The notes beneath the pieces were generated by a model, which saw nothing but the letters and a program-made list of their open reading frames with translations, did not search any database and had not been told where the DNA came from. Shown one piece after another: positions 43,763 through 53,900 of a DNA stretch of 64,000 nt; position 1 is the first letter of the stretch, and the number at the start of each line of letters is the position of its first letter. A program made the position numbers and the translations under genes. Source of the stretch: Candidatus Woesearchaeota archaeon. GTDB lineage: Archaea; Nanobdellota; Nanobdellia; Woesearchaeales; ARS49. The stretch is from positions 1 through 64,000 of the forward strand of contig JACRKG010000019.1 of assembly GCA_016215315.1 (NCBI GenBank), written 5' to 3'.

Positions 43763-45118
43763 TCAACATTCCAAATTAACTTCCCAGTGTCCTCCTTTGT
43801 CAGGACCTGCTCTTTTAATTGATCTTTCTTTTTTTAGTTTTGTGATTTGCCATTCTACTCCTTTAGTGCTTATGTTTAGTTTTGTTGATAGTTCTTCTAA
43901 AGTTATCTTTGAATTTTCTTTTATTAAGTTGATAATTTTCTCCCTAGTTTTCTCCCTAGTTTTCTCCCTAATTATCTTTTTGAGTCTTTTGAATTTGATT
44001 CTAAAACTTCCCCCACTTTGCTCAAATTTTGGTAAAGGCAGATTATTTTCTTTCAATGCTTTGATCATGTTCGATATTCCTCTACCCCATTTGTCGATAA
44101 GTCCGGCATAATAAAATGTCATTGCTAACAAAAGATTTTTTGGTCTAGATTCGTGTTCTTTATATAATTTTTCTATATTTAACTCGTCTGGAAGTTTTCC
44201 AGGATTCGCAATAACTAGTTCATTGTCGTATATTTTAACATAGACTTCACCATTATCAAAATAATCTCTGTGTATTAAAGAGTTAATAATCGCTTCTCTC
44301 AGAGCTTCTAAAGGGATCTCTAATTTTTCTTCTCTGTATAAACCTTTTATTTCCGCTCTTAATTCGAGGTGTTCTTTGCAGAATGAAATTGCTTTTTCAA
44401 GTATGATGAACAAATTTCCTTCAAAGTCCTTTAAGTCAATAAATTCAGATTTCACAGCTCCTTTAAAGCGCCCGCATCTGAGGGTTATGTTCTTGAAAAA
44501 CAGATTGGGCGCTTTTCCAAATAATAAGATTCCCGCATTAGTTAAACCAGAATTAGTCAATAATTCAAGTTTTCTTAAAATCATTTCTTCACTATCATTC
44601 TCAACTATTATTCTTCCTGCTTTTCTGACCAGTTCAACAAATCTTTTAATAGTTTCATAATCTATATCGTTTAACGAAGCTCGCTTACAAATTCTATTAT
44701 CCCACCTGAGTTTATCTTTATTTTTACTAAGTATAAAATTCTCTAACTCTTTAGCACTTAATTGTTTATCTTCATCACTAACCCGAATATAAGCGCGGCC
44801 ATAAGCAAAATAAGGCTTTTCCAAACCACCAAATTCAACTTTAACAACATTCCTATCCGCAATCAAAGCTTTACTTATTTTAGGATAAATCTTGGGTTCT
44901 ATGTTATCGCTTGTTGCTTTAGATACTTCTCTCAGAGTTTTTTCAGTAACATCTTGTCCAACAATACTTCCATCATTTTTTACACCAAAATATAATTCTC
45001 CTCTGTTGTGCTTATTGAGGATCGCAACCACAGAAATTATTGCCTCCTTTAATTCAGAAGTTGATTTCTTCAGTTCTACAGTTTCACTCTCTTTTAAGCA
45101 TTCACTGGCCACAATCAC
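43763..45118 (-). CDS. AlbA_2/divergent AAA-4 domain regulator
   Basis: 451 residues. N-terminal AlbA_2 (ESETVELKKSTSELKEAIISVVAILN ... GELYFGVKNDG), an HATPase-like region (ALREAIINSLIHRDYFD), then a winged helix (ITLEELSTKLNISTKGVEWQI). An REKTREKTREK linker from a 12-bp tandem repeat lies in between. Often regulates stress or defence genes; partner unknown. Confidence 0.82.
   Translation of the reverse strand: MIVASECLKESETVELKKSTSELKEAIISVVAILNKHNRGELYFGVKNDGSIVGQDVTEKTLREVSKATSDNIEPKIYPKISKALIADRNVVKVEFGGLEKPYFAYGRAYIRVSDEDKQLSAKELENFILSKNKDKLRWDNRICKRASLNDIDYETIKRFVELVRKAGRIIVENDSEEMILRKLELLTNSGLTNAGILLFGKAPNLFFKNITLRCGRFKGAVKSEFIDLKDFEGNLFIILEKAISFCKEHLELRAEIKGLYREEKLEIPLEALREAIINSLIHRDYFDNGEVYVKIYDNELVIANPGKLPDELNIEKLYKEHESRPKNLLLAMTFYYAGLIDKWGRGISNMIKALKENNLPLPKFEQSGGSFRIKFKRLKKIIREKTREKTREKIINLIKENSKITLEELSTKLNISTKGVEWQITKLKKERSIKRAGPDKGGHWEVNLEC
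43936..43971 (-). repeat. 12-bp tandem repeat encoding REKT
   Basis: Three 12-bp units (ttttctccctag/a) in the linker of the AlbA_2 protein; in-frame, so unit number can change without frameshift. Confidence 0.85.
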
Positions 45119-45213
45119 AATATTTCAAAATTCTTTAAATGTTTTATTACTTCAAAAATATACATCAATATATAAAAAGAAAGTTTTAAATAATGCTCTC
45201 ATTTTTCATAAGT

Positions 45214-45546
45214 ATGACAAACAAAGCAATATTTTTAGATCAAGTCGGGTACAGTCCAAGAATGAAAGTGCTTCAGTTCTTGATTGAAGGCAAAAATTTT
45301 GACTACACTTTAACGGATCTGCTTAATGCGGAAGTTAGTTGGAGGACTTTAAATTTATTAATGCCAAAATTATTAGATCAAGGAATAATAATCAAAACTA
45401 GAAAGATAGGAAGGATCAATTTATACAAAATAAATCAAAATAATTTAGTGTCACAGCAATTAATGGAATTACATCACAAATTAATTTTAAAAGAAGTAGA
45501 TAAAATGAAAAAAAGATTAAACCGAGAAAAGATTCAAAAATCTTAA
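45214..45546 (+). CDS. Winged-helix transcriptional regulator
   Basis: 110 residues from ATG 45214; TATA tttaaata lies about 27 bp upstream (leaderless), so the track's 45193 start is rejected. MTNKAIFLDQVGYSPRMKVLQFLIE then DLLNAEVSWRTLNLLMPKLLDQGII is a winged helix common in small archaea. The next gene follows 25 bp downstream. Confidence 0.75.
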   Translation: MTNKAIFLDQVGYSPRMKVLQFLIEGKNFDYTLTDLLNAEVSWRTLNLLMPKLLDQGIIIKTRKIGRINLYKINQNNLVSQQLMELHHKLILKEVDKMKKRLNREKIQKS

Positions 45547-45571
45547 ATATTCAATCATCCAAAGTAAAATC

Positions 45572-46033
45572 ATGAACAAAGAAGACTGGGAAAAACATTA
45601 CTTGTTGAAGAAAGAGCTTGAACACAAATTATTAAACAACGTTAGAAACAATCATGTTGTTCTTGAAGAATTACTCAACCAAGTTAATGATCATTGGATT
45701 TATGAAGATAAGGTTTACCGATTTTATCATCATAGTTTCAAAGCGTACCGATTGCAAGAATCAACTAAACAAATTGTTAATACATTGCAATCTTTGCTTC
45801 CTGAGCGTGAAATGAATACTTGGTTCAAGCAAATAGTGAGCGAAGGCACTGGTAAAGTGTTTGATTTATCACATAATCAAGAATGGCTCCAACACACCAG
45901 ACCAATTCTTGAAGCGTTCTTTCATTCTAAATATTTCTTAGAAATGGCTGTTAAGTATTCTTCTTTAGAAGCTCCTCCAGAAGTATTACCTAGTGGTTAT
46001 GCGGGACTTCTTTATTTGTTTGATTTGAGATAA
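45572..46033 (+). CDS. Hypothetical helical protein
   Basis: 153 residues, His/Trp/Tyr-rich, no TM. DKVYRFYHHSFKAYRLQESTK and SSLEAPPEVLPSGYAGLLYLF look conserved, and the family seems widespread in bacteria, but no function is known to me. Probably co-transcribed with the winged-helix gene. Confidence 0.6.
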   Translation: MNKEDWEKHYLLKKELEHKLLNNVRNNHVVLEELLNQVNDHWIYEDKVYRFYHHSFKAYRLQESTKQIVNTLQSLLPEREMNTWFKQIVSEGTGKVFDLSHNQEWLQHTRPILEAFFHSKYFLEMAVKYSSLEAPPEVLPSGYAGLLYLFDLR

Positions 46034-46035
46034 TA

Positions 46036-46049
46036 GTTTGGAGTTTACA
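46036..46049 (+). repeat. Heptanucleotide array B
   Basis: Two units GTTTGGA GTTTACA directly after the stop codon of the preceding gene and before dispersed element copy 1. Confidence 0.6.
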
Positions 46050-46091
46050 AGTAGATATTGTTAAAACTCGACTTTGTTTTTTTATTTTTTG

Positions 46092-46320
46092 ATTTTCTCA
46101 GTTTCAGCCGCCAGAATCGTGTGCGTATAATATTTTTTGCTGATCAGGCGGCAATAACAAATGACAATAAAAGGTCAAAAAGCTTTTTGAGTGCACTTAC
46201 AAAATTCTTTCATTATCAATTTCCGCAGCAGCGGCGTTAATGTTCCGAACGCAAAGAGAATAATAAAACTTATTGAGCAAATAAATCAAGCGTTCGGCAA
46301 GGGGAAAATTTTTAAGAAAT
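46092..46320 (+). pseudogene. Dispersed element, copy 1
   Basis: Contains a GCCGCC/GGCGGC inverted repeat (about 46107-46152) followed by a ~100-bp segment closely matching copy 3 (59995-60095, other strand) and partly copy 2 (50600-50780). In two frames joined by a shift it encodes FFHYQFPQ then GVNVPNAKRIIKLIEQINQAFGKGK, so it looks like a decayed C-terminal coding sequence, possibly of a mobile element. The ORF track splits it (46058-46240 and 46191-46604). The rest of the 46034-46387 gap is A-rich with no gene seen. Confidence 0.6.
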
Positions 46321-46387
46321 TAAAAAAAAATTCAATTAAAAAACCACAAAAAACCAATTCGGACTTATTGATTGAGAGTTATTTAAT

Positions 46388-48190
46388 TCAGTCTTTTTTC
46401 TCCACGTATTGTTTTGCTTGGAAATTATATAATTCTCGGTATCTGCCTTTTTTGTTTATTAGTATTTGGTGGTTTCCTTGTTGTATTATTTTCCCGTTTT
46501 CTATTACTAATATTTTGTCTGCTAGTTTTACGTTTGAGAATCTGTGCGAGATGAATAATGCAGTTCTTCCTTTTACATGTGTTTTGAATTGTTTAAAGAC
46601 GTGATATTCTGCTCTTGCGTCTAGTGCTGCTGTTGGTTCGTCTAGAATGTATATTGGTGCTTTTCTTATTAGTGCTCTTGCTATTGCTACTCTTTGCCAT
46701 TCGCCGTGGGATAATTCATGGCCTTCATGATACCACCTGCCTATGAATGTTTGGTATTTTTTAGGTAAACTCATGATTTTTTTGTGTATTTGCGTTTTTT
46801 TAGCGTTAGAAATCAGTTCTTCATTTGAAATCTTTCTATTAACATCGCCCAATTTTATGTTTTCTTCAACTGTAAAGAAGAATTTTGCAAAGTCTTGGAA
46901 TGCTACTCCAAATAATTGTCTGTATTTTTGTACATCATAACTTCCTATTGGTTTGCCATCCAAAAGTATTTGTCCTTTTGTTGGTTCGTAAAGTCTTGTT
47001 AATAATTTTACTATTGTTGTTTTTCCTGCACCGTTTTCTCCAACTAATGCTATGCTGTTCTTAACGGGTAGTTTGAATGAAATATCTTTTAATATCCAAT
47101 TTTCTGTTTTAGGATACTTGAACCAGACGTTTTTGAATTCAAATCCTTGTTGTATTGTTGGACTTTTTTGTTGTGGTAAATGTTCTTCTTCAGGATTGTT
47201 GAGAAATTCTATTAGTTCGTTAACGAATAAGTTGTTTTCGTATATTCCCGCAAGGTCTTTAACGAATGCGTGAAGGGATGCAACGCCTCTCAAGTATAGT
47301 GTGCTGTAGAAAGTAAAATCTCCTATGGTTATCTTTTTCTCGAAAGCTCTCCAAGCTAAATAAAAGTAAAAACCTACAAAAACTAAATCTGAGACTAAGT
47401 AAGACAGGAATTCCCAAAAATATCTTTTTACCGTTAATGATTTTTGTTCACTGAATAGTTTGTCATAGAGTGCTTTGTACTTTGTCAACAAATTGTCTTT
47501 TATATTTAGTAATTTTATGTCCTTCATATCGTTGGTTTTCGACATTAGGTGTTGCAAGTAGGCTAGTTTTCTTGATTCTGCAGTTTCTTGATAAATTAAG
47601 TTCCACCATTGGCTTCCGTATTTTATTTGAACAAATAAACTAGGTATTGCAAAAATGATTAAAGCCAACAATATAAGTGGGTGTAATGCGTAAAGCACTA
47701 CAAATACTGAAATTACTAAAAGAATGTTTTTCATTGCATCAAACAAATAATAAAAAGTGTTTAGTGGTTTCCAAGTTGCTTGATCAACTACTCGATCTAA
47801 TTTATCATGAAATGTTGGGTCTTCAAAAAGCCAAAATGGCAAACTAGTTGTTTTTTCCACAATTTTTTGGTTGATCTGTTTTTGAAAGAAATTACCTAAC
47901 AATACTTGCATTGAGTTATGTTGACTTTCAATTAATCTACTGAAAAGAGTTATTCCAAAGAAAATCAATAAGTAAGTAATTATTGAACTAAAAGCAATAG
48001 TTTGAGATAAAGACATAGTTAAGCTGTCAACAATTTTTTTAATAAAATAAGCTTCAAAGATAGGAATAAAAGCGCTGGCAAGAAGGATTAAAGTTATGTA
48101 AATAGTATAGCCTTTAGAAATACCCCAAATCATTTTAACTACTTCTTTACTAACAAATACAGACTGCTTAAAACTTTCAAAAATCTTCAT
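46388..48190 (-). CDS. ABC exporter, fused permease-ATPase
   Basis: 600 residues: six-TM exporter domain (1-320), then an ATPase with Walker A GENGAGKTTIV, signature LSHGEWQRVAIARA (variant of LSGGQ), Walker B IYILDEPTAALD and the H loop FISHRF. MsbA/multidrug type; a half-transporter that probably homodimerises. Substrate unknown. Confidence 0.9.
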   Translation of the reverse strand: MKIFESFKQSVFVSKEVVKMIWGISKGYTIYITLILLASAFIPIFEAYFIKKIVDSLTMSLSQTIAFSSIITYLLIFFGITLFSRLIESQHNSMQVLLGNFFQKQINQKIVEKTTSLPFWLFEDPTFHDKLDRVVDQATWKPLNTFYYLFDAMKNILLVISVFVVLYALHPLILLALIIFAIPSLFVQIKYGSQWWNLIYQETAESRKLAYLQHLMSKTNDMKDIKLLNIKDNLLTKYKALYDKLFSEQKSLTVKRYFWEFLSYLVSDLVFVGFYFYLAWRAFEKKITIGDFTFYSTLYLRGVASLHAFVKDLAGIYENNLFVNELIEFLNNPEEEHLPQQKSPTIQQGFEFKNVWFKYPKTENWILKDISFKLPVKNSIALVGENGAGKTTIVKLLTRLYEPTKGQILLDGKPIGSYDVQKYRQLFGVAFQDFAKFFFTVEENIKLGDVNRKISNEELISNAKKTQIHKKIMSLPKKYQTFIGRWYHEGHELSHGEWQRVAIARALIRKAPIYILDEPTAALDARAEYHVFKQFKTHVKGRTALFISHRFSNVKLADKILVIENGKIIQQGNHQILINKKGRYRELYNFQAKQYVEKKD

Positions 48191-48483
48191 AACGCCCTCT
48201 TTTTTATATTGTTAAACACTTTGTTGTTTATAAGCTTTGCTCGATGGGCGCTTTGTAGAGTACTTTGTGTGATTGTGATCAAATGGAATCAAAACATTAC
48301 TGGTGGTCGGATGGCAGATAAGCTCAGGTGGTGCAAGTAGAAAACTTTTGTTTTTATCATTTGTCTCTGTCGCCAGAGATGCATTAAACTTAACTCGCAC
48401 ACTTAGCGATGGCGACTGGAACTGAGAAAGACCAAATGCAACGATAAACTAAAAAAAGTCTTTGACAAATACAAGCACGCATT
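48191..48483. other. Gap with G+C-richer, possibly structured sequence
   Basis: Noticeably richer in G+C than its surroundings. Has CTCTG-TCGC-CAGAG and a GTCGCCA/TGGCGAC pair about 45 bp apart (roughly 48368-48415). No convincing ORF (48212-48400 on the minus strand looks like chance). Could hold a non-coding RNA or gene remnant; nothing recognised. Confidence 0.4.
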
Positions 48484-48999
48484 CTATTTATTCAGTAATA
48501 AGTCACCGTAAGAACAAGATATTAAGTCTTCTTGAGAAATTTTAAATAAGTTTAAGTAAAAATTACATTGTTCTAATAATTTATCTCTGCCAATAACTCC
48601 TTGTGAGTCTATTGCTTCTATTTCAACAAATGTTCCTAAGTTTTCAACTTTGTCTAAATGAAATTTTACGTTGTCTATGAAATATATTTCTCTTTTTTTG
48701 TCAACAACAGCAAGCACACCTAATGATCTTGTTAATACTTCTTTCAAAGAAGATTTAGGATTTGAGTCATAAAGAAGTACATTTGACTGTTTAGGTCCTT
48801 CTTTGTCTTCTCTAGAATAATAAATCAAGTGATTTTCTATGTTGCCTTCTCTTAATTTTAGTCTTCCTGTGTTGACATTGAAATAAGTATCTATTTGATG
48901 GTCGAGTCCTTTAAAGTCTGCGTGCTTATTGTTTAGAATTGTTCTGATTTGTTCTTGATTTTCTGATTTAGCTTTGATTTCTATGTTTACGTGTTTCAC
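48484..48999 (-). CDS. CYTH-domain protein
   Basis: 171 residues. MKHVNIEIKAKSENQE carries the ExExK-like start (EIKAK), then KLREGNIE, LIYYSREDKEG, KREIYFIDNVKFHLDKVENLGTFVEIEA, the CYTH tunnel residues. Class IV adenylate cyclase or triphosphatase type; activity uncertain. Confidence 0.85.
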   Translation of the reverse strand: MKHVNIEIKAKSENQEQIRTILNNKHADFKGLDHQIDTYFNVNTGRLKLREGNIENHLIYYSREDKEGPKQSNVLLYDSNPKSSLKEVLTRSLGVLAVVDKKREIYFIDNVKFHLDKVENLGTFVEIEAIDSQGVIGRDKLLEQCNFYLNLFKISQEDLISCSYGDLLLNK

Positions 49000-49095
49000 A
49001 AAACTTAGACTATTGGATTGTTTAAAAAGATTTGTTTGAAAGAAAACATAGTTTTGTCTTTAATAACTTGCAAAGTGTGCTTATTAAAAAATCGT

Positions 49096-49557
49096 TTATT
49101 GAATTGGTGTTTTCATGCCATCGACAAGATGGTTATAATCCCACAACATAGAATCAATGTTTCCCGGACAATTTCGAGTATTTTGTTTAAGAGTTCTTAA
49201 TTCTTCTTCGCTCAAAACCACCCATTCACCATTTCTTGTTTTTTTTCTTTTTAGTGCAGTTTGAACTTTCACAGAATCATATTTGCCGTCCTTATTTTTC
49301 TTTCCCGAAATTCTTATCATAAAATATGTAGGGTTTCCATATTTTTCCCAGTCAAATGAGAATTCGTAATTCCAAGTATAATCTTTAGATAGTGTTTTGA
49401 CAAAATCTTCCCCATCTAAAGGTGCTCTTTCAGGAAGATCTATCCTGTCTTGTAGTCTCAATAAACCGTTCGTATACCCAATTCTACAATCTAAAGTACC
49501 CACGTCAATAGCTTCGGGTAACTCAACATTTGTTTTTTTATCTTGACTGAATACCAT
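49096..49557 (-). CDS. Hypothetical protein
   Basis: 153 residues, soluble, beta-rich middle (YTWNYEFSFDWEKYGNPTYFMIRISGKK). Leaderless promoter with TATA gatttaaatag about 27 bp upstream and an operator-like repeat (49605-49618) beyond. Family unknown. Confidence 0.6.
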   Translation of the reverse strand: MVFSQDKKTNVELPEAIDVGTLDCRIGYTNGLLRLQDRIDLPERAPLDGEDFVKTLSKDYTWNYEFSFDWEKYGNPTYFMIRISGKKNKDGKYDSVKVQTALKRKKTRNGEWVVLSEEELRTLKQNTRNCPGNIDSMLWDYNHLVDGMKTPIQ

Positions 49558-49604
49558 TTCAAATTAATAGGGCAAGTACTACTATTTAAATCTTTCTATT
49601 TTTG

Positions 49605-49618
49605 CCACTATTTAGTAG
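49605..49618. promoter_or_regulatory. Operator-like imperfect inverted repeat
   Basis: CCACTA-TT-TAGTAG, one mismatch, upstream of the TATA box of the gene at 49557; resembles TACCACTAAATAGTGGTA at 29091-29108 in sequence and position. Confidence 0.4.
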
Positions 49619-49721
49619 TTACTAAAAGAAAGTTTTTATAAATGGAAGCATTTCTCAGAAATAATTAATCGAGATTTCAAAATCAAAACTTATTTAAAAC
49701 AAAATAAAATAAGAAAAACAT

Positions 49722-50438
49722 ATGAAATATGAAAATTTAAAGAACAAAGTTGTAATGGTTACCGGAGCAAGTAGTGGTTTGGGTGAAGCTTTAGCTAGAG
49801 CATTTATTGAGAATGATTGTACTGTTTACTTAAGTGCTAGAAGTAAAGATAAGCTCGTTGCTCTTTCTGAAGAATTGGGTGATAGAGCGATTCCTTTATC
49901 GCTTGACGTTACCAATACTTATCAAGTTTATACCGCTGCTGAAAGAATTATTAATGAACAAGGAAGAATTGATGTTTGGGTTAATAATGCTGGTGGAGAG
50001 AAAAAATCTTCACTAAGTGAATTAACTCCAAAATTATTAAATGATATCACTGCAGTTAATTATTTTGGTTTAGTTTATGGAACTCAAGCAGCAGCAGAAT
50101 ACATGCGCAAACAAAAGGAAGGAGATATTGTTCAAATACTTTCTACTAGCGCATTTACTTCTAGAGCAAATGAGTCTGCTTATTGCGCAGCAAAAGCAGC
50201 AGCATCTTTGTTTTCAGAAAGTGTACAGTTAGAATTGAGAGATGAAGGAATAAGAGTTTTTCCAATCTATCCCGGTGGAATGAATACTGAATTCTTCATG
50301 AAAGCAGGAGCTTCACTGCCTCCAGACTCAATGGAACCAAAAGACATTGCGGACATAGTTCTTAACGCACTATCGCAACCGAGAAATATTATTGTAGTTC
50401 CAAGAATATTTAGGAATAGCGTTAAAAAAAGTTTATAG
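49722..50438 (+). CDS. Short-chain dehydrogenase/reductase
   Basis: 238 residues. TGASSGLG cofactor loop (about 14-21), NNAGG, catalytic Ser in STSAFTS and YCAAKAA. NAD(P)-dependent oxidoreductase; substrate unknown. Its stop codon lies inside the first unit of heptanucleotide array C. Confidence 0.88.
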   Translation: MKYENLKNKVVMVTGASSGLGEALARAFIENDCTVYLSARSKDKLVALSEELGDRAIPLSLDVTNTYQVYTAAERIINEQGRIDVWVNNAGGEKKSSLSELTPKLLNDITAVNYFGLVYGTQAAAEYMRKQKEGDIVQILSTSAFTSRANESAYCAAKAAASLFSESVQLELRDEGIRVFPIYPGGMNTEFFMKAGASLPPDSMEPKDIADIVLNALSQPRNIIVVPRIFRNSVKKSL

Positions 50439-50458
50439 TTTGGAGTTTACAGTTTACA
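50431..50458 (+). repeat. Heptanucleotide array C
   Basis: Four units GTTTATA GTTTGGA GTTTACA GTTTACA in exact 7-bp register, starting within the end of the SDR gene. Confidence 0.75.
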
Positions 50459-50490
50459 AGCGGATAAATTTTACACTAGTTACTACCTAC

Positions 50491-50511
50491 TATGAACTGC
50501 GAACTTTGAAC
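50491..50511 (-). repeat. Heptanucleotide array D (inverse of C)
   Basis: Three units on the opposite strand (GTTCAAA GTTCGCA GTTCATA read on minus), 32 bp after array C. C and D form an inverted pair. Confidence 0.65.
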
Positions 50512-50514
50512 TTT

Positions 50515-50790
50515 CTCAGCTCAGGCCCCTCGTTGTGTGTGCTTATTGAGTTATTCAATATTTGTGGGGCATAGACAGTCTATAAAAAAAGCCAATGAGT
50601 TCTTCCAGTGCACTTAGAAAATTCTTTTATTATCAATTCTCTTGACACCCAGTAATGTCTATGATACCACGGATAACTTTGATACCAGCAGTTAATCGCG
50701 GCGTCAATGTTCCGAACGCTAAGAACGGAAAAGAACAAGTCTAGCACAATAAACAAGCGTTCGGCAAGGGGAAAAATCAACATCAGAACT
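50515..50790 (+). pseudogene. Dispersed element, copy 2
   Basis: Aligns with copy 1: tttctcag, a GCCCC/GGGGC inverted repeat at the same place as GCCGCC/GGCGGC, GTGCACTTA, ATTATCAATT, then GTTCCGAACGCTAAG ... CAAGCGTTCGGCAAGGGG. The segment between the CCGAACGC/GCGTTCGG arms is 37 nt in all three copies, though its sequence differs here and includes a stop. An insertion separates the two halves relative to copies 1 and 3. Confidence 0.6.
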
Positions 50791-50825
50791 CAGAAAAGTC
50801 TTGGACAAATTAAAAAATTAAAAAA

Positions 50826-50888
50826 TCAGAATGTTTCCACTCCGATTTCTTGATCAACATCGATTACTTCTATTACTTCGTTTGCCAT
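50826..50888 (-). CDS. 20-residue acidic peptide downstream of nrdJ
   Basis: ATG with RBS GGGGTGA five bases upstream. Peptide MANEVIEVIDVDQEIGVETF, 36 bp after the ribonucleotide reductase stop and apparently in its transcript. It may be a truncated remnant cut by element copy 2. Confidence 0.45.
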   Translation of the reverse strand: MANEVIEVIDVDQEIGVETF

Positions 50889-50924
50889 TTATTTCACCCC
50901 TTTTTTAAAAACTACTCTTTTTTT

Positions 50925-53900
50925 TTAACTGCATCCGCTTGTGCTTCCGCATACTTCGCATAATGTGCAAGTGCCGTTGTTCTTTACTTGCATTGCTCCG
51001 CAGCTTCCGCATTTGCTTCCTGTATAACCCATTTTTACTGCTTTGATTATTTCTTGATCAACTTTGTTAAGATTCACTGCGTGTGATCTTACTTCAGGAT
51101 TTAGTGTTGGTGTTACTATTCCCGAAAATTTGTTTAGTATTAATTCTCTGACTTTGTCAACTGCAGGGTGGCCTTCTATGTTTAGTGTTTCTGCAAGTTT
51201 TACTGGTGCAACACCGTTTTGTAGTGCTACATTCATTGTGTTAGTTAATGCGTTTAGTAATATTTGTTGTGTCGGTGTTGCGTTAGGCATGTCAACACTT
51301 ATTTCTTTAAGTTTGTTATCACGAACAAATGCGCTTACGCTTAGTGTTGTTTTTCCTAATTGGTATTCTGAAACTATTTCTTTAGTATGCACTGGTGCTT
51401 CTTGTTCTTCAACATCAGTTCCAACAAGTTCTAGCATTACTTCATGTTCTTCGCTTACGCTGTTTAGTGGTTGGCTTAGTTTGCTTCCGTCTCTGTAAAG
51501 TGCTACGCATTTAAGCATTAATTCCCAAGAAGTTCTGTAAGCAGTTTTTATTTCTTCAACTGTTGATTCTTTAGGCATATTGATTGTTTTGCTTATTGCG
51601 CCGCTAATGAATGGTTGTGCTGCAGCCATTATTTTTATGTGGCCGTAATGATGTATTGTTCTTTTTCCTTTTCTTCCGCAAGTGTTTGCGCAATCAAATA
51701 TTGCATAATGCTCAATTTTCAAGTGCGGTGCTCCTTCTAAAGTCATTGTTCCGCAAACGTAATCGTTTGTTTCTTCAATTTGTTTTTTTGTGAAATTTAG
51801 TTTTTCAAGCATGTTGAATTCTGGATCGTTCAATTGTTCTTTTGTGAATCCTAATTCGTTTGTGCAGAAATCTTCACCTAGTATGTGTTTGTTGAATACA
51901 AATTTTACGTCAAAAGCAGTTTTTAGTTCTTTTTCTACTGCATCTAGTTTGTTTTGCGTAAAACCATTTTCTTTCAAACTTTTAGAATTAACATGAGGGC
52001 ATCCTTCTAGTGTTGCATGACCTAAACAATATTTTTCTATTTCTTTAATTTGTTCTTCGTTGTATCCTAATCTTTTAAGTGCTTTTGGTACTGCCGCATT
52101 AACTATTTTAAAGTAACCTCCGCCTGCTAATTTTTTGAATTTAACAATTGCAAAGTCAGGTTCTATTCCTGTTGTGTCACAATCCATTGCAAGACCTATA
52201 GTTCCAGTTGGGGCAATATTACTTGCTTGCGCATTTCTAAATCCATATTTTGTTCCATATTCTAATGCTGCATCCCAACATTCTCTTGCCACGTTAAGCA
52301 TGTCTGGAGGACATAATGCTTCATTAATTCCAATTGGTTTAACTGTTAACCCTTCATATTCATCACGTTCAACATTGTATGAAGCTCTTCTATGATTTCT
52401 TATTACTCTGAGCATGTGTTCTTTGTTTTTTGGGTAATTTTTGAATGGTCCTATTATTGCCGCCATTTCTGCACTTGTAGTGTATGAGTGGCCTGTAAGA
52501 ATTGCAGATAATGCCCCGGTAACAGCTCTTCCTTTATCACTGTCATAAGGTATGCCCATCCTCATTAACATAGCTCCAAGATTTGCGTATCCTAATCCTA
52601 AAGTTCTGAATTCATAACTTCTTTTTGCTATTTCTTCGCTAGGAAATTGAGCCATTAATACTGAAATTTCCAATACAATAGTCCATAATCTTATTGTGTG
52701 TAAGTATCCTTGAAGATCAAACTTGCCTGTTTCATCATTATAAAATTTTCCTAAATTTATACTTGCCAAATTGCATGCGGTGTCATCGAGGAAGACAAAT
52801 TCAGAACATGGATTGGTTGCATTAATTCTTCCGTCCTCCGGACATGTATGCCATTCATTCATTGTCGTGTCATACTGCACTCCCGGATCTGCTGATGCCC
52901 ATGCACAATAACCTACATCTTCCCATAATCTTTTTGCAGAAACTTTTTTATGAATTCTTCCATCAGTTCTTCTTATCAAAGGCCAATCATCACTATTATC
53001 TAAAGCGGTAAAGAAATCATTGGGTATTCTTACGCTATTATTACTGTTTTGTCCTGAAACTGTCAAGTATGCTTCTGAATTGTAGTCCGTGTTGAAAACG
53101 TCAACGTCTATTTTTGTAATTCCTTGTTTTACTAATTCTAGAACTCTTACAACATAATTCATTGGGACTTCATTTTTTAGTGCTTCTTTTACTGCCCTTT
53201 TTAGTCCTGGATTCTCTTTTATATCGGTTGTTTTTCCTTCAACTGCTTTTTTCATTATGTGATCTAATTGTTTTTTTAGTATTTTGCTTCCAATTACTAA
53301 ATCTGCTACTTTTTGTTCTTCTTTTACTTTCCACCAAATAAATTCTTCAATATCTGGGTGATCTAGGTCAACACAAACCATTTTTGCAGCTCTTCTCGTT
53401 GTTCCGCCGCTTTTTACTGATGCTGCTGCGCGATCATTTATTTTTAAGAATGACATCATTCCAGAACTTACTCCTCCACCAGATAATTTCTCTCCAGATC
53501 CTCTTAATGACGAGAAATTCGAACCTGTACCCGAACCGTATTTAAAGATCCTTGCTTCTCTAGTTAATAAATCAAATATTCCTCCTTTGCTAACTAAATC
53601 ATCTTTTACTGACTGAATAAAACAAGCATGAACCTGTGCTCTAGAGTATGCGTCTTTTGAGTATTCTAATTCTTCTGTTACAGGGTTCACAAATGAATGT
53701 CCTTGTGCTGGTCCGTTTACTCCATAAGCCCAATGCAAGCCTGTGTTAAACCATTGTGGACTGTTTGGAGAAGCGATTTGTTCTAAAAGCATGTAAACTA
53801 GTTCATCATAAAAGTTTTGAGCATCTTGTTCTGAAGCAAAATAACTGAATTTTTCTCCCCAATAACGCCAGCAACCAGCCATTCTATGAACTACTTGCTT

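Noticed and set aside
44376-45287. Plus-strand ORFs of 94, 77 and 131 aa across the AlbA_2 gene
   Set aside because: Antisense shadows of a well-supported gene.
46191-46604. 137-aa plus-strand ORF
   Set aside because: Its first part is decayed element copy 1; the rest is antisense to the ABC exporter.
48212-48400. 62-aa minus-strand ORF
   Set aside because: No RBS or TATA, unusual composition, no recognisable fold; probably chance.
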